A DNA stretch of 9,859 bases from Chloroflexi bacterium UBA4730 (GCA_002404155.1 DHJC01000003.1:1-9859), one strand, 5' to 3'. Numbered from the stretch's first letter, positions 1-6,683 are shown. The notes: a model not told the origin generated them from the letters alone. Numbers and translations are program-made.

Positions 1-261
1 GACTCGGGTCTCGACATCGACGCGTTGAAGACGATCGCCATTGGCATAGAGTCGCTGCGTGGTCCGGACATCGGGATCCTCCTCATCACGCACTACGAGC
101 GGATCCTCCGCTACGTCCAGCCCGACTTCGTCCACGTGCTCGTCGACGGCCGGATCGTCCGCACCGGGGGGCGCGAGCTCGCGGCCGAGCTCGAGCGCAA
201 GGGCTACGATTTCGTCCGCGAAGAGCTCTACAACGAGCCTGCCGTGGCGGTGACCGGCTAG
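1..261 (+). CDS. sufC: SufC, Fe-S cluster assembly ABC ATPase (C-terminal part)
   Basis: SufC is the ATPase of the SufBCD complex. ATP-driven dimerisation of SufC changes the shape of SufB-SufD so that the cluster can be built; it acts in the cytosol and has no membrane partner. Only the last 86 residues are in the window, in frame from base 1. They begin with DSGLDIDALK, the D-loop just after the Walker B region, in the form specific to SufC. The H-loop follows as LLITHYERIL, with the switch histidine. The tail is the usual SufC ending (RIVRTGGRELAAELERKGYDF). The stop TAG at 259-261 shares its G with the GTG start of sufS, so the two are probably translationally coupled. The Walker A, Q-loop and signature motifs lie upstream and cannot be judged. 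Confidence 0.95.
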   Translation, partial: DSGLDIDALKTIAIGIESLRGPDIGILLITHYERILRYVQPDFVHVLVDGRIVRTGGRELAAELERKGYDFVREELYNEPAVAVTG

Positions 262-1520
262 TGGCCGTCACCGCACCGCAGAAGACTGCGACCCCGCTCG
301 ACGTCGAGCGCCTCCGCGCGGACTTCCCGATCCTCTCGCGCACCGTGCACGGCAAGGCGCTCGTCTACCTCGACAACGCGGCGACGAGCCAGAAGCCGCG
401 GCAGGTCATCGACGCCATGTCGGCTGTCTACCTGGAGCACAACGCGAACATCCATCGCGGCGTCTATGAGTTCAGCGAGCGGACAACGGCCCTCTTCGAG
501 GGCGCGCGGGAGAAGGTGGCGACGCTCATCAACGCGCCGCAGACCCGCGAGGTCATCTTCTGCCGAAACGCCACCGAGGGCCTCAATCTGATCATGCACA
601 CCTGGGGGCGCGAGCACATTGGCGCCGGCGACGTGATCGTCACGACGGTGCTCGAGCACCACTCGAACTTCGTCCCCTGGCAGCAGCTCGCCCAGCAGGT
701 CGGGGCGACGCTCGTGGTCGTGGATATCGACGACGATGGCCGGCTCAGGCGCGACCAGTTCACCGCAGCCATGGCGAAGCGCCCCAAGCTCGTCGCGCTC
801 ACTCACACGAGCAACGGTCTTGGGACGATCACGCCGGCGAAGGCGCTCACCGCCGAGGCGCACGCGGCGGGCGCGCTCGTCGTCATCGACGGGGCCCAGT
901 CCGTACCGCACGCCGCCGTGGACGTCCGCGACCTCGACTGCGATTTCCTGGCGTTCAGCGGCCACAAGATGCTGGCCCCGCCGGGGTCCGGTGTGGTGTG
1001 GGGCCGCGCCGCGATCCTGGAGCAGATGCGGCCGTTCCTGTACGGCGGCGACATGATCTCCCGTGTCGCGGTCGACCTGACGACCTGGAACGAGCTCCCC
1101 TGGAAGTTCGAGGCCGGGACGTCGGCGTACGTCGACGCGATCGGGCTCGGCGCGGCCGTCGATTACCTGCAGGCGGTCGGCATGGACAAGATCCACGAGC
1201 ACGAGCGTGCGCTCGTCGGGTACGCGCTGCCGAAGCTGCTCGCGGTGCCGGGCCTGACCGTCTTCGGTCCGAAGACCCTTGAAGACCGGGTCGGCGTCAT
1301 CTCCTTCGACGTCGCGGGCATCCACCCGCACGACGTCGCGCAGATCTTCGACAGCGAGGGGATCTGTGTCCGGGCCGGCCATCACTGCAACCAGCCGCTC
1401 ATGACCCGGCTCGGGACCGCCGCGACCACCCGGGCGAGCTTCTACCTCTACAACACCTTCGCCGAGATCGACGCCCTGGTCGGCGCGATCGACACGGCGA
1501 AGAAGCTGTTCAAGGTCTAA
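261..1520 (+). CDS. sufS: SufS, group II cysteine desulfurase
   Basis: PLP enzyme that removes sulfur from L-cysteine, giving alanine and an enzyme persulfide that is passed to SufU. The 419 residues are normal for the family. YLDNAATSQKP near residues 36-46 is the typical N-terminal substrate and cofactor region. The PLP lysine is K236 in FSGHKMLAPPGSG. The persulfide cysteine is C376 in VRAGHHCNQPLM, where the short RAGHHC loop marks a group II (SufS-type) enzyme. H357 in IHPHD lies 19 residues before C376, where B. subtilis SufS carries the histidine (H342) that takes over a zinc ligand during SufU docking. This supports a SufU-dependent enzyme. GTG at 261 is chosen because it overlaps the sufC stop by one base and the N-terminus aligns; no strong ribosome binding site is visible. 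The TAA stop at 1518-1520 overlaps the sufU ATG by one base. Confidence 0.97.
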   Translation: MAVTAPQKTATPLDVERLRADFPILSRTVHGKALVYLDNAATSQKPRQVIDAMSAVYLEHNANIHRGVYEFSERTTALFEGAREKVATLINAPQTREVIFCRNATEGLNLIMHTWGREHIGAGDVIVTTVLEHHSNFVPWQQLAQQVGATLVVVDIDDDGRLRRDQFTAAMAKRPKLVALTHTSNGLGTITPAKALTAEAHAAGALVVIDGAQSVPHAAVDVRDLDCDFLAFSGHKMLAPPGSGVVWGRAAILEQMRPFLYGGDMISRVAVDLTTWNELPWKFEAGTSAYVDAIGLGAAVDYLQAVGMDKIHEHERALVGYALPKLLAVPGLTVFGPKTLEDRVGVISFDVAGIHPHDVAQIFDSEGICVRAGHHCNQPLMTRLGTAATTRASFYLYNTFAEIDALVGAIDTAKKLFKV

Positions 1521-1921
1521 TGGACGACTTCTACCGCGAGTTCATCCTCGATCACTACAAGAACCCCCATAACTTCGGCGAGCTGGCTGATGCGACGCAC
1601 CGGTATCACGACACGAATCCGCTCTGCGGTGATGAGATCACGATGTTCTTGAAGATCGGTGCCGACGACCGGGTCGACGACGTCCGGTTCAGCGGCACGG
1701 GCTGCGCGATCTCGGTGGCCTCGGCCTCGATTCTCACCGATGAGGTGAAGGGGAAGACCCTGGATGAGCTCAAGGCCATCGACCGCGATCATGTCCTCGA
1801 GAACCTCGGCATCACCCTCACCCCGGCGCGCCTCAAGTGCGCCCTTCTCAGCCTGAAAGCGCTGAAAGGTAGCGCCTGGGGGCTCCACGAGTGGCCAGGC
1901 GAAGAGGCGAAATCGTCGTAA
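1520..1921 (+). CDS. sufU: SufU, zinc-dependent sulfurtransferase/scaffold of the IscU/NifU-N fold
   Basis: SufU accepts persulfide sulfur from SufS and passes it to the SufBCD complex; its zinc site is essential. The 133-residue protein starts with the family pattern DFYREFILDHYKNPHNFG. The metal and sulfur ligands are visible: C36 and D38 (LCGDEI), C62 (GTGCAIS) and C107 (RLKCALLSLKAL). The lysine before C107 is the SufU form; IscU has a histidine there. The family name is supported by the sufS neighbour and by the SufS histidine used in SufU docking. Oddly, only 45 residues separate C62 from C107, as in IscU (about 43). B. subtilis SufU has about 62 because of an extra segment that is absent here. 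The start ATG overlaps the sufS stop, and AAGG at 1512-1515 is a modest ribosome binding site. SufU-type is favoured over IscU, but the spacing makes the protein intermediate. Confidence 0.92.
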   Translation: MDDFYREFILDHYKNPHNFGELADATHRYHDTNPLCGDEITMFLKIGADDRVDDVRFSGTGCAISVASASILTDEVKGKTLDELKAIDRDHVLENLGITLTPARLKCALLSLKALKGSAWGLHEWPGEEAKSS

Positions 1922-1946
1922 ACAAGCCCGTAGAAATTCCGATCAC

Positions 1947-1956
1947 GGGAGTAGGA
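1947..1956 (+). promoter_or_regulatory. Ribosome binding site of sufB
   Basis: GGGAGTAGGA lies eight bases before the sufB ATG at 1965. It is the strongest Shine-Dalgarno-like site in the suf operon, and the only one in a true gap: 43 bases separate the sufU stop from the sufB start, whereas every other suf junction overlaps. This fits independent, efficient initiation of the intein-bearing sufB. It also supports ATG 1965 as the start. A weak five-bp hairpin could partly cover it, but I do not call that. Confidence 0.65.
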
Positions 1957-1964
1957 TTAACCCC

Positions 1965-4454
1965 ATGGCAGTGAATCCCGCCGTCGATCAGCTCCCCGAC
2001 AACTACAAGTTCGGTTGGGAGGACAAGGACGCCGTCTATCGGAACGTCAAGAAGAAGGGCCTCTCCGAGGACGTCGTCACCGAGATCTCCCAGACCTACA
2101 AGCAGGAGCCGCAGTGGATGCTCCAGCGGCGCCTCAAGGCGCTCAAGCATTACCGCAGCCGGCCGATGCCGACGTGGGGCGCCGATCTGTCCCAGATCGA
2201 CTTCGAGGACATCTACTACTACCTCCAGGCATCGGATAAGAGCGAGAAGAGCTGGAGCGACGTGCCTGATTACATCAAGCGGACCTTCGACCAGCTCGGG
2301 ATCCCGCAGGCCGAGCAGAAGTACCTCGCCGGCGTCGGTGCGCAATATGACAGTACCTCCGTTTACCACAACATCCGGAAGGATCTCGCGGCCCAAGGCG
2401 TCGTGTTCATGGACACCGACACCGCACTCAAGGAGCATCCCGAGATCTTCCGCGAGCACTTCGGCACGATCATCCCGGCGAACGACAACAAGCTCGCCGC
2501 CCTCAACACCGCGGTGTGGTCGGGCGGGTCGTTCGTGTGGGTCCCGAAGAACGTCCACGTCGAGATCCCGCTCCAGGCGTACTTCCGCATCAACAGCGAG
2601 AACGCCGGCCAGTTCGAGCGGACGCTCATCATCGCGGAAGAGGGCGCCAGCGTTCACTACGTCGAGGGCTGCGTGCTCCCGGGCACACAGGTCAGCCTCG
2701 GCGACCGGTGGACCAACATCGAGGCCATCAAGCCGGGCGAGTTCGTCGTCACGGCCGACGGACAGAAGAACAAGGTCTCCAAGACGATGGTGCGCAACTT
2801 CCTCGGCGACGTGTATACGTTCGTCCCGAAATATTCGGCGTTCAACAGCGTCACGGTGACGCCCGAGCACCCCCTCTACGTCGTGCGGCGCGAGAACGTT
2901 CTCGTCAAGCGGCACACCCGAAACAACTGGCTGCCGGAGACGTCCTCCGCGCTCATCGCCGAGGCAACGCCGGAGTACGTGAAGGCGAAGGACATCGTCG
3001 AGGGTGACTTCCTCGTCGTGCCGATCGTGCCGGGCGAGGGCAAGGGCGAGTTCGACTACGCGACGCTGCGGCTTCTCGGCTACTACGCCGCCGAGGGCTC
3101 GACGTTCGTCAATCCGGCGAACGGCACAAAGGGCGTGCAGTGGACGTTCAATGAGAACGAGCCGCACCACTTCAACGAGACGAAGATGCTCGCGCAGTTC
3201 ATCTCGGGCAAGGTCGCGAACGTGTCGGCGCAGCCCGAACGCCACGCGGTGCAGGTGTCTTGCACCGCGGAGAGCCTCAAGGAGCTGTGCGAGCGGCACG
3301 TTGGCCGCCTCTCCGACCAGAAGCGACTGAGCCCGGAGCTCATGGCGCTCGATCCCGAGCAGGTCGCGGTCTTCGTCGACGCATACTTTGCCGGAGACGG
3401 CAGCCGGTACGTGCGCGATTCCGGCCACGACATGGTCCGTGCCGCGACGGTGTCAAGGGACCTCGCCGTCCAAGTTCAGGAGCTGCTCGGTCGTTGCGGC
3501 ACGTTCGCTACGATCACGATCCGCAAGGGCGGCGCTGACGTGGTCCAGGGCCGGCAGATCGAACGTAAGGATCAGTACATCGTCCACTACACCGACGGCC
3601 GCGAGATGGGCGAGGTCCGCAAGACCAAGCACGGCTACCTCCTGCCGATCGGCCGCATCGAGCGGCGCCCGTACGACGGTCTCGTTTTCAACCTGGAGGT
3701 CACCGGGAACAACTCGTACCTCGTCAACGGTGTGGCGGTGCACAACTGCACGGCGCCCGTGTTCACGACGAACACGCTGCACAGCGCGGTCGTCGAGATC
3801 ATCGTGAAGAAGGACGCCCGCGTCCGCTACACGACCATCCAGAACTGGAGCCACAACGTCTACAACCTGGTGACGAAGCGGGCGGTCGTCCAAGAGGGCG
3901 GCGTGATGGAGTGGATCGACGCCAACCTCGGGTCAAAGGTCACGATGAAGTACCCGAGCGTGTACCTCGTCGGCGAGCGCGCGCACGGCGAGGTCCTCTC
4001 CGTCGCGTTCGCGGGCGACGGCCAGCACCAGGACGCGGGCGCGAAGATGATCCACGCCGCGCCGCACACGACGTCGATCATCACGAGCAAGGGCATCAGC
4101 AAGGGTACCGGGAAGCAGAGCTACCGCGGTCTGGTGAAGATCTACCCGGGCTGCAAGGGCGCCAAGAGCACCGTCCGGTGCGACGCGCTCATGCTCGACG
4201 ACACCGCCCAGAGCTCGACGTACCCGTACATGGAGGTCGACGAGGACGATGTGACCATTGGCCACGAAGCCTCCGTCTCCAAGATCGGGGAGGAGCAGCT
4301 CTTCTACCTCATGAGCCGCGGCATGACCGAGGCCGAGGGGACCGCGATGATCGTCAACGGCTTCATCGAGCCGATCGTGAAGACGCTCCCGATGGACTAC
4401 GCGATCGAGATGAACCGCCTCATCACATTGCAGATGCAGGGCGCTATCGGCTAG
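1965..4454 (+). CDS. sufB: SufB, Fe-S cluster scaffold subunit, interrupted by an intein
   Basis: SufB is the central scaffold of SufBCD, where sulfur and iron are joined into a cluster. The reading frame is 829 codons: an N-extein of 235 residues, a 359-residue intein (236-594) and a C-extein of 235 residues. After splicing the protein would be 470 residues, normal for SufB. The N-extein shows typical segments such as KFGWEDKDAVY, GSFVWVPKNVHVEIPLQ and ASVHYVEG. The C-extein resumes with CTAPVFTTNTLHSAVVEI and contains SKGISKGTGKQSYRGLVKI and IGEEQLFYLMSRG. C595, the first residue after the intein, corresponds by alignment to E. coli SufB C254, the reported entry point for sulfur. C739 in STVRCDAL corresponds to C405, proposed to help assemble the cluster at the SufB-SufD interface. 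ATG 1965 follows a strong ribosome binding site. The TAG stop at 4452-4454 shares its G with the sufD start. Confidence 0.97.
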   Translation: MAVNPAVDQLPDNYKFGWEDKDAVYRNVKKKGLSEDVVTEISQTYKQEPQWMLQRRLKALKHYRSRPMPTWGADLSQIDFEDIYYYLQASDKSEKSWSDVPDYIKRTFDQLGIPQAEQKYLAGVGAQYDSTSVYHNIRKDLAAQGVVFMDTDTALKEHPEIFREHFGTIIPANDNKLAALNTAVWSGGSFVWVPKNVHVEIPLQAYFRINSENAGQFERTLIIAEEGASVHYVEGCVLPGTQVSLGDRWTNIEAIKPGEFVVTADGQKNKVSKTMVRNFLGDVYTFVPKYSAFNSVTVTPEHPLYVVRRENVLVKRHTRNNWLPETSSALIAEATPEYVKAKDIVEGDFLVVPIVPGEGKGEFDYATLRLLGYYAAEGSTFVNPANGTKGVQWTFNENEPHHFNETKMLAQFISGKVANVSAQPERHAVQVSCTAESLKELCERHVGRLSDQKRLSPELMALDPEQVAVFVDAYFAGDGSRYVRDSGHDMVRAATVSRDLAVQVQELLGRCGTFATITIRKGGADVVQGRQIERKDQYIVHYTDGREMGEVRKTKHGYLLPIGRIERRPYDGLVFNLEVTGNNSYLVNGVAVHNCTAPVFTTNTLHSAVVEIIVKKDARVRYTTIQNWSHNVYNLVTKRAVVQEGGVMEWIDANLGSKVTMKYPSVYLVGERAHGEVLSVAFAGDGQHQDAGAKMIHAAPHTTSIITSKGISKGTGKQSYRGLVKIYPGCKGAKSTVRCDALMLDDTAQSSTYPYMEVDEDDVTIGHEASVSKIGEEQLFYLMSRGMTEAEGTAMIVNGFIEPIVKTLPMDYAIEMNRLITLQMQGAIG
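2670..3746 (+). mobile_element. SufB intein with LAGLIDADG homing endonuclease domain
   Basis: This 359-residue in-frame segment is a self-splicing protein element. Block A begins at C236 (CVLPGTQVSL), the first splicing nucleophile. Block B has the TxxH signature TPEH (T299-H302). Block F is VFNLEVTGNNSYLVNGV, and block G ends HN (H593, N594) followed by the +1 nucleophile C595, so every catalytic splicing residue is present. Between the splicing halves are two dodecapeptides: LLGYYAAEG (370-378) with acidic E377, and VDAYFAGDG (471-479) with acidic D478. These are the LAGLIDADG metal-binding motifs, so the endonuclease looks intact. Three further cysteines (C433, C442, C511) are not part of the splicing centre. 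No frameshift or stop is seen, and base composition resembles the host gene, so the insertion may be old. Exact borders follow from the C1 and HN/C rules and from the SufB alignment. Confidence 0.96.
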
Positions 4455-5731
4455 TGGCGCTGGCGACCGCACCCACGGCACTCCTGCCGCTCGACCGCAC
4501 TGAGGTCGAGCGGCTTTCGCGTCGGCGTGGCGAGCCTGACTGGCTCCGTGACTGGCGCCTGGCCGCGCTCGAGAAGCTGCGTCCGGAGGATTGGCCGACG
4601 GGCGCAGAAGAGGAGTGGCGGCGATTCCCGCTGCACGGTCTCCCCGCGGGACCGCTCGTCGTCGACGAGCCACCCGGGCCGCCGTCCTATTACAGCGCGA
4701 TGCCCGTCGAGGCCGCGCACAACGGGGTGATCTTCGACCGCTGGGCCGACGCGCTGAGGGCGCATCCCGACCTCGTGAAGCGCGGGCTTGGCACGAACGA
4801 GGGGCTCAAGAGCCACGCCGCCTTCCGCGCCCTCAACGCCGCGGCCTTCGCGCACGGGAGCACGTTCGTCTACGTGCCCGCCGGCGTCCAGGTCGAGCTC
4901 CCGCTGCAGGTGCAGAAGCACTGGGCCGCAGGCACCGGCGCGATCGTGTTCCGCACGGTCGTCATCGCGGAGCGGGGCAGCAGCGTCACGCTCGTCGAGG
5001 AGGTCACGTCGGATGGCGGCGGGACGGGCCGCGTCGCCATCCCGGGCGTCGAGATCGTCGCCGGGGACGGGGCCCAGGTCCGGTACGTCGGCATCCAGCG
5101 CTTCGGCGACGACGTCTGGGATCTCGGCTTCCAGCGCTACGCCTCCGGCCGCGATAGCACGATCGCGAGCTTCAACGTGCTCGTGGGCAGCCACAAGACG
5201 AAGCTCGGCATCGATTCGGACATCCAGGGCGACGGCGCGACCGTGAAGCTCTACGGCCTCGTCGCCGCGGGCGCGGACCAGCGCATCGACGTGAACTCGC
5301 TCCAGCGGCTCGACGGCAGGGCGTCGACGAGCGATCTGCTCTATCTGTCGGCGCTCTACGAGCGCGCGCACGCGACGTACTACGGCGTCATCCGGGTCGA
5401 GCCGACGTCGCACGGCACAGGCTCGTATCAGGAGTGCCGGAACATGCTGCTCTCGGACAAGGCGGGCGCCGACCCGATCCCGGTCCTCGAGATCCTCACC
5501 AACGACGTCGCGCGGTGCGGCCACGGCGCGACGGCCGGCAGGCTGGACGACCTCGAGCTCTTCTACGTCATGTCCCGCGGCCTCGATCGCGCGAGTGCGG
5601 AGCAGCTGCTCGTGCGCGGCTTCTTCCAGCGGGTCATCAACCAGATCCCCGACCCGCAGGTCGGGTCGCGCGTGCTCGCGGCGCTCGCGCCGCGGATCGG
5701 CCGCCTTGCCGAGCTCGAGGACGCCGCGTGA
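4454..5731 (+). CDS. sufD: SufD, Fe-S cluster assembly subunit
   Basis: SufD pairs with SufB to form the platform on which SufC acts, and it contributes ligands at the assembly interface. The 425-residue product has an N-terminal helical region (EEEWRRFPL near residue 55), then the parallel beta-helix core shared with SufB (STFVYVPAGVQVELPLQ, RTVVIAERGSSVTLVEE) and a C-terminal helical part. GSYQECRNMLLSDKAGADPIPVLEI and CGHGATAGRLD are family hallmarks. In the latter, C355 and H357 match E. coli C358 and H360, the latter reported as important for cluster building. The open frame extends upstream of 4454, but that part is only a shadow of sufB. The GTG at 4454-4456 is chosen because it overlaps the sufB stop by one base, the same junction style as sufC-sufS, and gives a normal SufD N-terminus. 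The stop TGA at 5729-5731 overlaps the next start by four bases. Confidence 0.95.
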   Translation: MALATAPTALLPLDRTEVERLSRRRGEPDWLRDWRLAALEKLRPEDWPTGAEEEWRRFPLHGLPAGPLVVDEPPGPPSYYSAMPVEAAHNGVIFDRWADALRAHPDLVKRGLGTNEGLKSHAAFRALNAAAFAHGSTFVYVPAGVQVELPLQVQKHWAAGTGAIVFRTVVIAERGSSVTLVEEVTSDGGGTGRVAIPGVEIVAGDGAQVRYVGIQRFGDDVWDLGFQRYASGRDSTIASFNVLVGSHKTKLGIDSDIQGDGATVKLYGLVAAGADQRIDVNSLQRLDGRASTSDLLYLSALYERAHATYYGVIRVEPTSHGTGSYQECRNMLLSDKAGADPIPVLEILTNDVARCGHGATAGRLDDLELFYVMSRGLDRASAEQLLVRGFFQRVINQIPDPQVGSRVLAALAPRIGRLAELEDAA

Positions 5732-6126
5732 CCGACGAGGGTCCCGCCGGGAGCGTCAAGGGTCCCGCCGAGAGCGCTGAGGGTCCGCGCTGGTGGCCCG
5801 TGGCGGGCGTGGCCGACCTTGCGCCCGGCGAGGTCATGGTCGTCGGCGCCGAGGGGCGCTCGTTCGCGCTCGGGCGCACCGCGGATGGACGCTGGGGGGC
5901 GATCGACAACGTCTGCACGCATGACGGCGGCACCCTGGGCGAGGGCGAGCTCGACGAGCAGTGCGTCGAGTGCCCGCGCCACGGCGCGCGGTTCGATCTG
6001 TTCAGCGGCCAGGTGAAGGCCCTGCCGGCGGTCTATCCGGTGAACGCGTATCCCGTGCGCGTGCGCGACGGCGTGGTCGAGATCGACCTGGCTGTCACGA
6101 CGCGCGCGCTGGAGATCGGCGGCTAG
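5728..6126 (+). CDS. Rieske-type [2Fe-2S] ferredoxin of the SUF operon
   Basis: Small soluble protein of 132 residues that should bind a Rieske [2Fe-2S] cluster through two cysteines and two histidines. The motifs are C63-T-H65 and, after 16 residues, C82-P-R-H85, followed by GARFDLFSG; this is the ferredoxin subtype seen with ring-hydroxylating oxygenases and nitrite reductase. No signal peptide or membrane segment is visible, so it is cytosolic. Rieske ferredoxins occur in actinobacterial suf operons, where an electron-transfer role is assumed but not well tested. The GTG start overlaps the sufD stop by four bases (GTGA), and GAGG at 5717-5720 is a suitable ribosome binding site. The first 20 residues are a low-complexity extension containing a duplicated heptad, which the Rieske fold (beginning near RWWPVAGVADL) does not need. 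C79 is an additional, non-ligand cysteine close to the second motif. Confidence 0.9.
   Translation: MTDEGPAGSVKGPAESAEGPRWWPVAGVADLAPGEVMVVGAEGRSFALGRTADGRWGAIDNVCTHDGGTLGEGELDEQCVECPRHGARFDLFSGQVKALPAVYPVNAYPVRVRDGVVEIDLAVTTRALEIGG
5739..5780 (+). repeat. Two-copy 21-bp tandem repeat in the start of the Rieske gene
   Basis: Bases 5739-5759 and 5760-5780 are imperfect copies of one 21-bp unit beginning GGGTCCCGCCG; a third, broken copy (GGGTCC) follows at 5781. Because the unit is a multiple of three, it encodes the related heptapeptides GPAGSVK and GPAESAE and then GP. It looks like a local duplication in a flexible N-terminal tail. No function is implied. Confidence 0.75.
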
Positions 6127-6145
6127 GCCATCGGCGGTCCGGACG

Positions 6146-6186
6146 CCCTCCCGATATCCTCGTCGCTGACGCAGCCATCGGGAGGG
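6146..6186 (+). promoter_or_regulatory. Perfect 10-bp inverted repeat covering a ribosome binding site
   Basis: CCCTCCCGAT (6146-6155) is the exact reverse complement of ATCGGGAGGG (6177-6186), with a 21-base loop between them. The right arm includes the GGGAGG Shine-Dalgarno sequence (6180-6185) of the small gene starting at 6192. In mRNA the hairpin would hide that site and reduce translation of the small protein and perhaps of the RAM gene behind it. The GC-rich stem lies just after the Rieske gene, so it could also act as a 3' end-protecting or attenuating structure. It has no following U-run, so it is not a standard intrinsic terminator. A TATCCT at 6155-6160 inside the loop could be a -10 element, but no good -35 is visible. 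Confidence 0.6.
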
Positions 6187-6191
6187 TGTCC

Positions 6192-6395
6192 GTGATCAGC
6201 TCCGCCGCGCGCGACCGGGTGAAGCTCGCCGTGGACCAGCTCGAAGAAGCGTTCCACCGCTACGACGAGCGCTCGAGCGCCGACAGCCTCGACAGCTACG
6301 AGGCCGCGCTGAACCGCGGGAAGGCGGTGGCGTTCCAGGAGGCGGCCCACTACCTCAAATCCGCGCTCCACGACATCGACATCAAGAGCCTATAG
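6192..6395 (+). CDS. Small helical protein of unknown function (67 residues)
   Basis: I do not recognise this protein. The open frame is supported by a clear ribosome binding site (GGGAGG, 6180-6185) six bases before the GTG at 6192, by high-GC codon usage like its neighbours, and by its tight fit to the next gene, whose ATG directly follows the stop at 6393-6395. The product is charged and lacks cysteine, with a composition typical of two or three amphipathic helices (KLAVDQLEEAFHRY and AVAFQEAAHYLKSALHDI). There is no signal peptide or membrane segment. An in-frame GTG at 6186 lies too close to the ribosome binding site to be preferred. The position suggests it works with the RAM-domain protein or is co-regulated with it; this is inference only. 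Confidence 0.7.
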   Translation: MISSAARDRVKLAVDQLEEAFHRYDERSSADSLDSYEAALNRGKAVAFQEAAHYLKSALHDIDIKSL

Positions 6396-6683
6396 ATGAT
6401 GATCACCGCCATCGTCCTCATCAGTGCCGATCGCAAGGCGATCCCGACGCTCGGCGAAGCGCTGGCCGCGATCGAGGGCGTGTCCGAGGTGTACTCGGTC
6501 ACCGGCCAGATCGACTTCATCGCGATGGTCCGGGCCCGCGAGCACGACGAGCTGGCCGACATCGTCACCGGGCGCATCGGCCAGGTCCCCGGGGTCATGC
6601 GCACCGACACGCACGTCGCGTTCAAGATGTACTCCCGGCACGACCTCGAGTCGCTCTTCTCCATAGGCGCGGAGCGCGGCTAG
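6396..6683 (+). CDS. Stand-alone Lrp/AsnC ligand-binding (RAM) domain protein
   Basis: The 95 residues match only the C-terminal effector-binding domain of Lrp/AsnC regulators, without a helix-turn-helix. The pattern is MITAIVLISAD, then a helix, then VSEVYSVTGQIDFIAMVRAREHDELADIV, and finally GVMRTDTHVAFKMY. This is the beta-alpha-beta-beta-alpha-beta RAM fold, with the G-x-(F/Y)-D turn typical of the ligand site. Such single-domain proteins form dimers and higher rings and bind amino acids or related small molecules; their cellular roles are mostly unknown. ATG codons occur at both 6396 and 6399. The first directly follows the stop of the 67-residue gene, which suggests coupled translation. 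The stop TAG at 6681-6683 interlocks with the stop of the convergent fic gene. Without a DNA-binding domain it is unlikely to regulate transcription alone. Confidence 0.88.
   Translation: MMITAIVLISADRKAIPTLGEALAAIEGVSEVYSVTGQIDFIAMVRAREHDELADIVTGRIGQVPGVMRTDTHVAFKMYSRHDLESLFSIGAERG

Noticed and set aside
258..1385. Long open frame on the - strand opposite sufS
   Set aside because: Its product is rich in Arg, Asp, Val and Leu with no family resemblance; such antisense frames are common in GC-rich genes. The + strand frame has every SufS motif.
1927..1949. CCCGT...ACGGG five-bp inverted repeat overlapping the sufB ribosome binding site
   Set aside because: Five base pairs with a 13-base loop is too weak and too likely by chance in this GC-rich DNA.
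1848..3428. 526-codon open frame on the - strand opposite sufU and sufB
   Set aside because: A codon-bias shadow: low-complexity product, no motif, and it crosses the sufU-sufB boundary and the intein.
3911..4453. Upstream extension of the sufD frame to an ATG at 3911
   Set aside because: This stretch is out-of-frame sufB sequence with no SufD similarity; the GTG at 4454 gives a normal SufD length.
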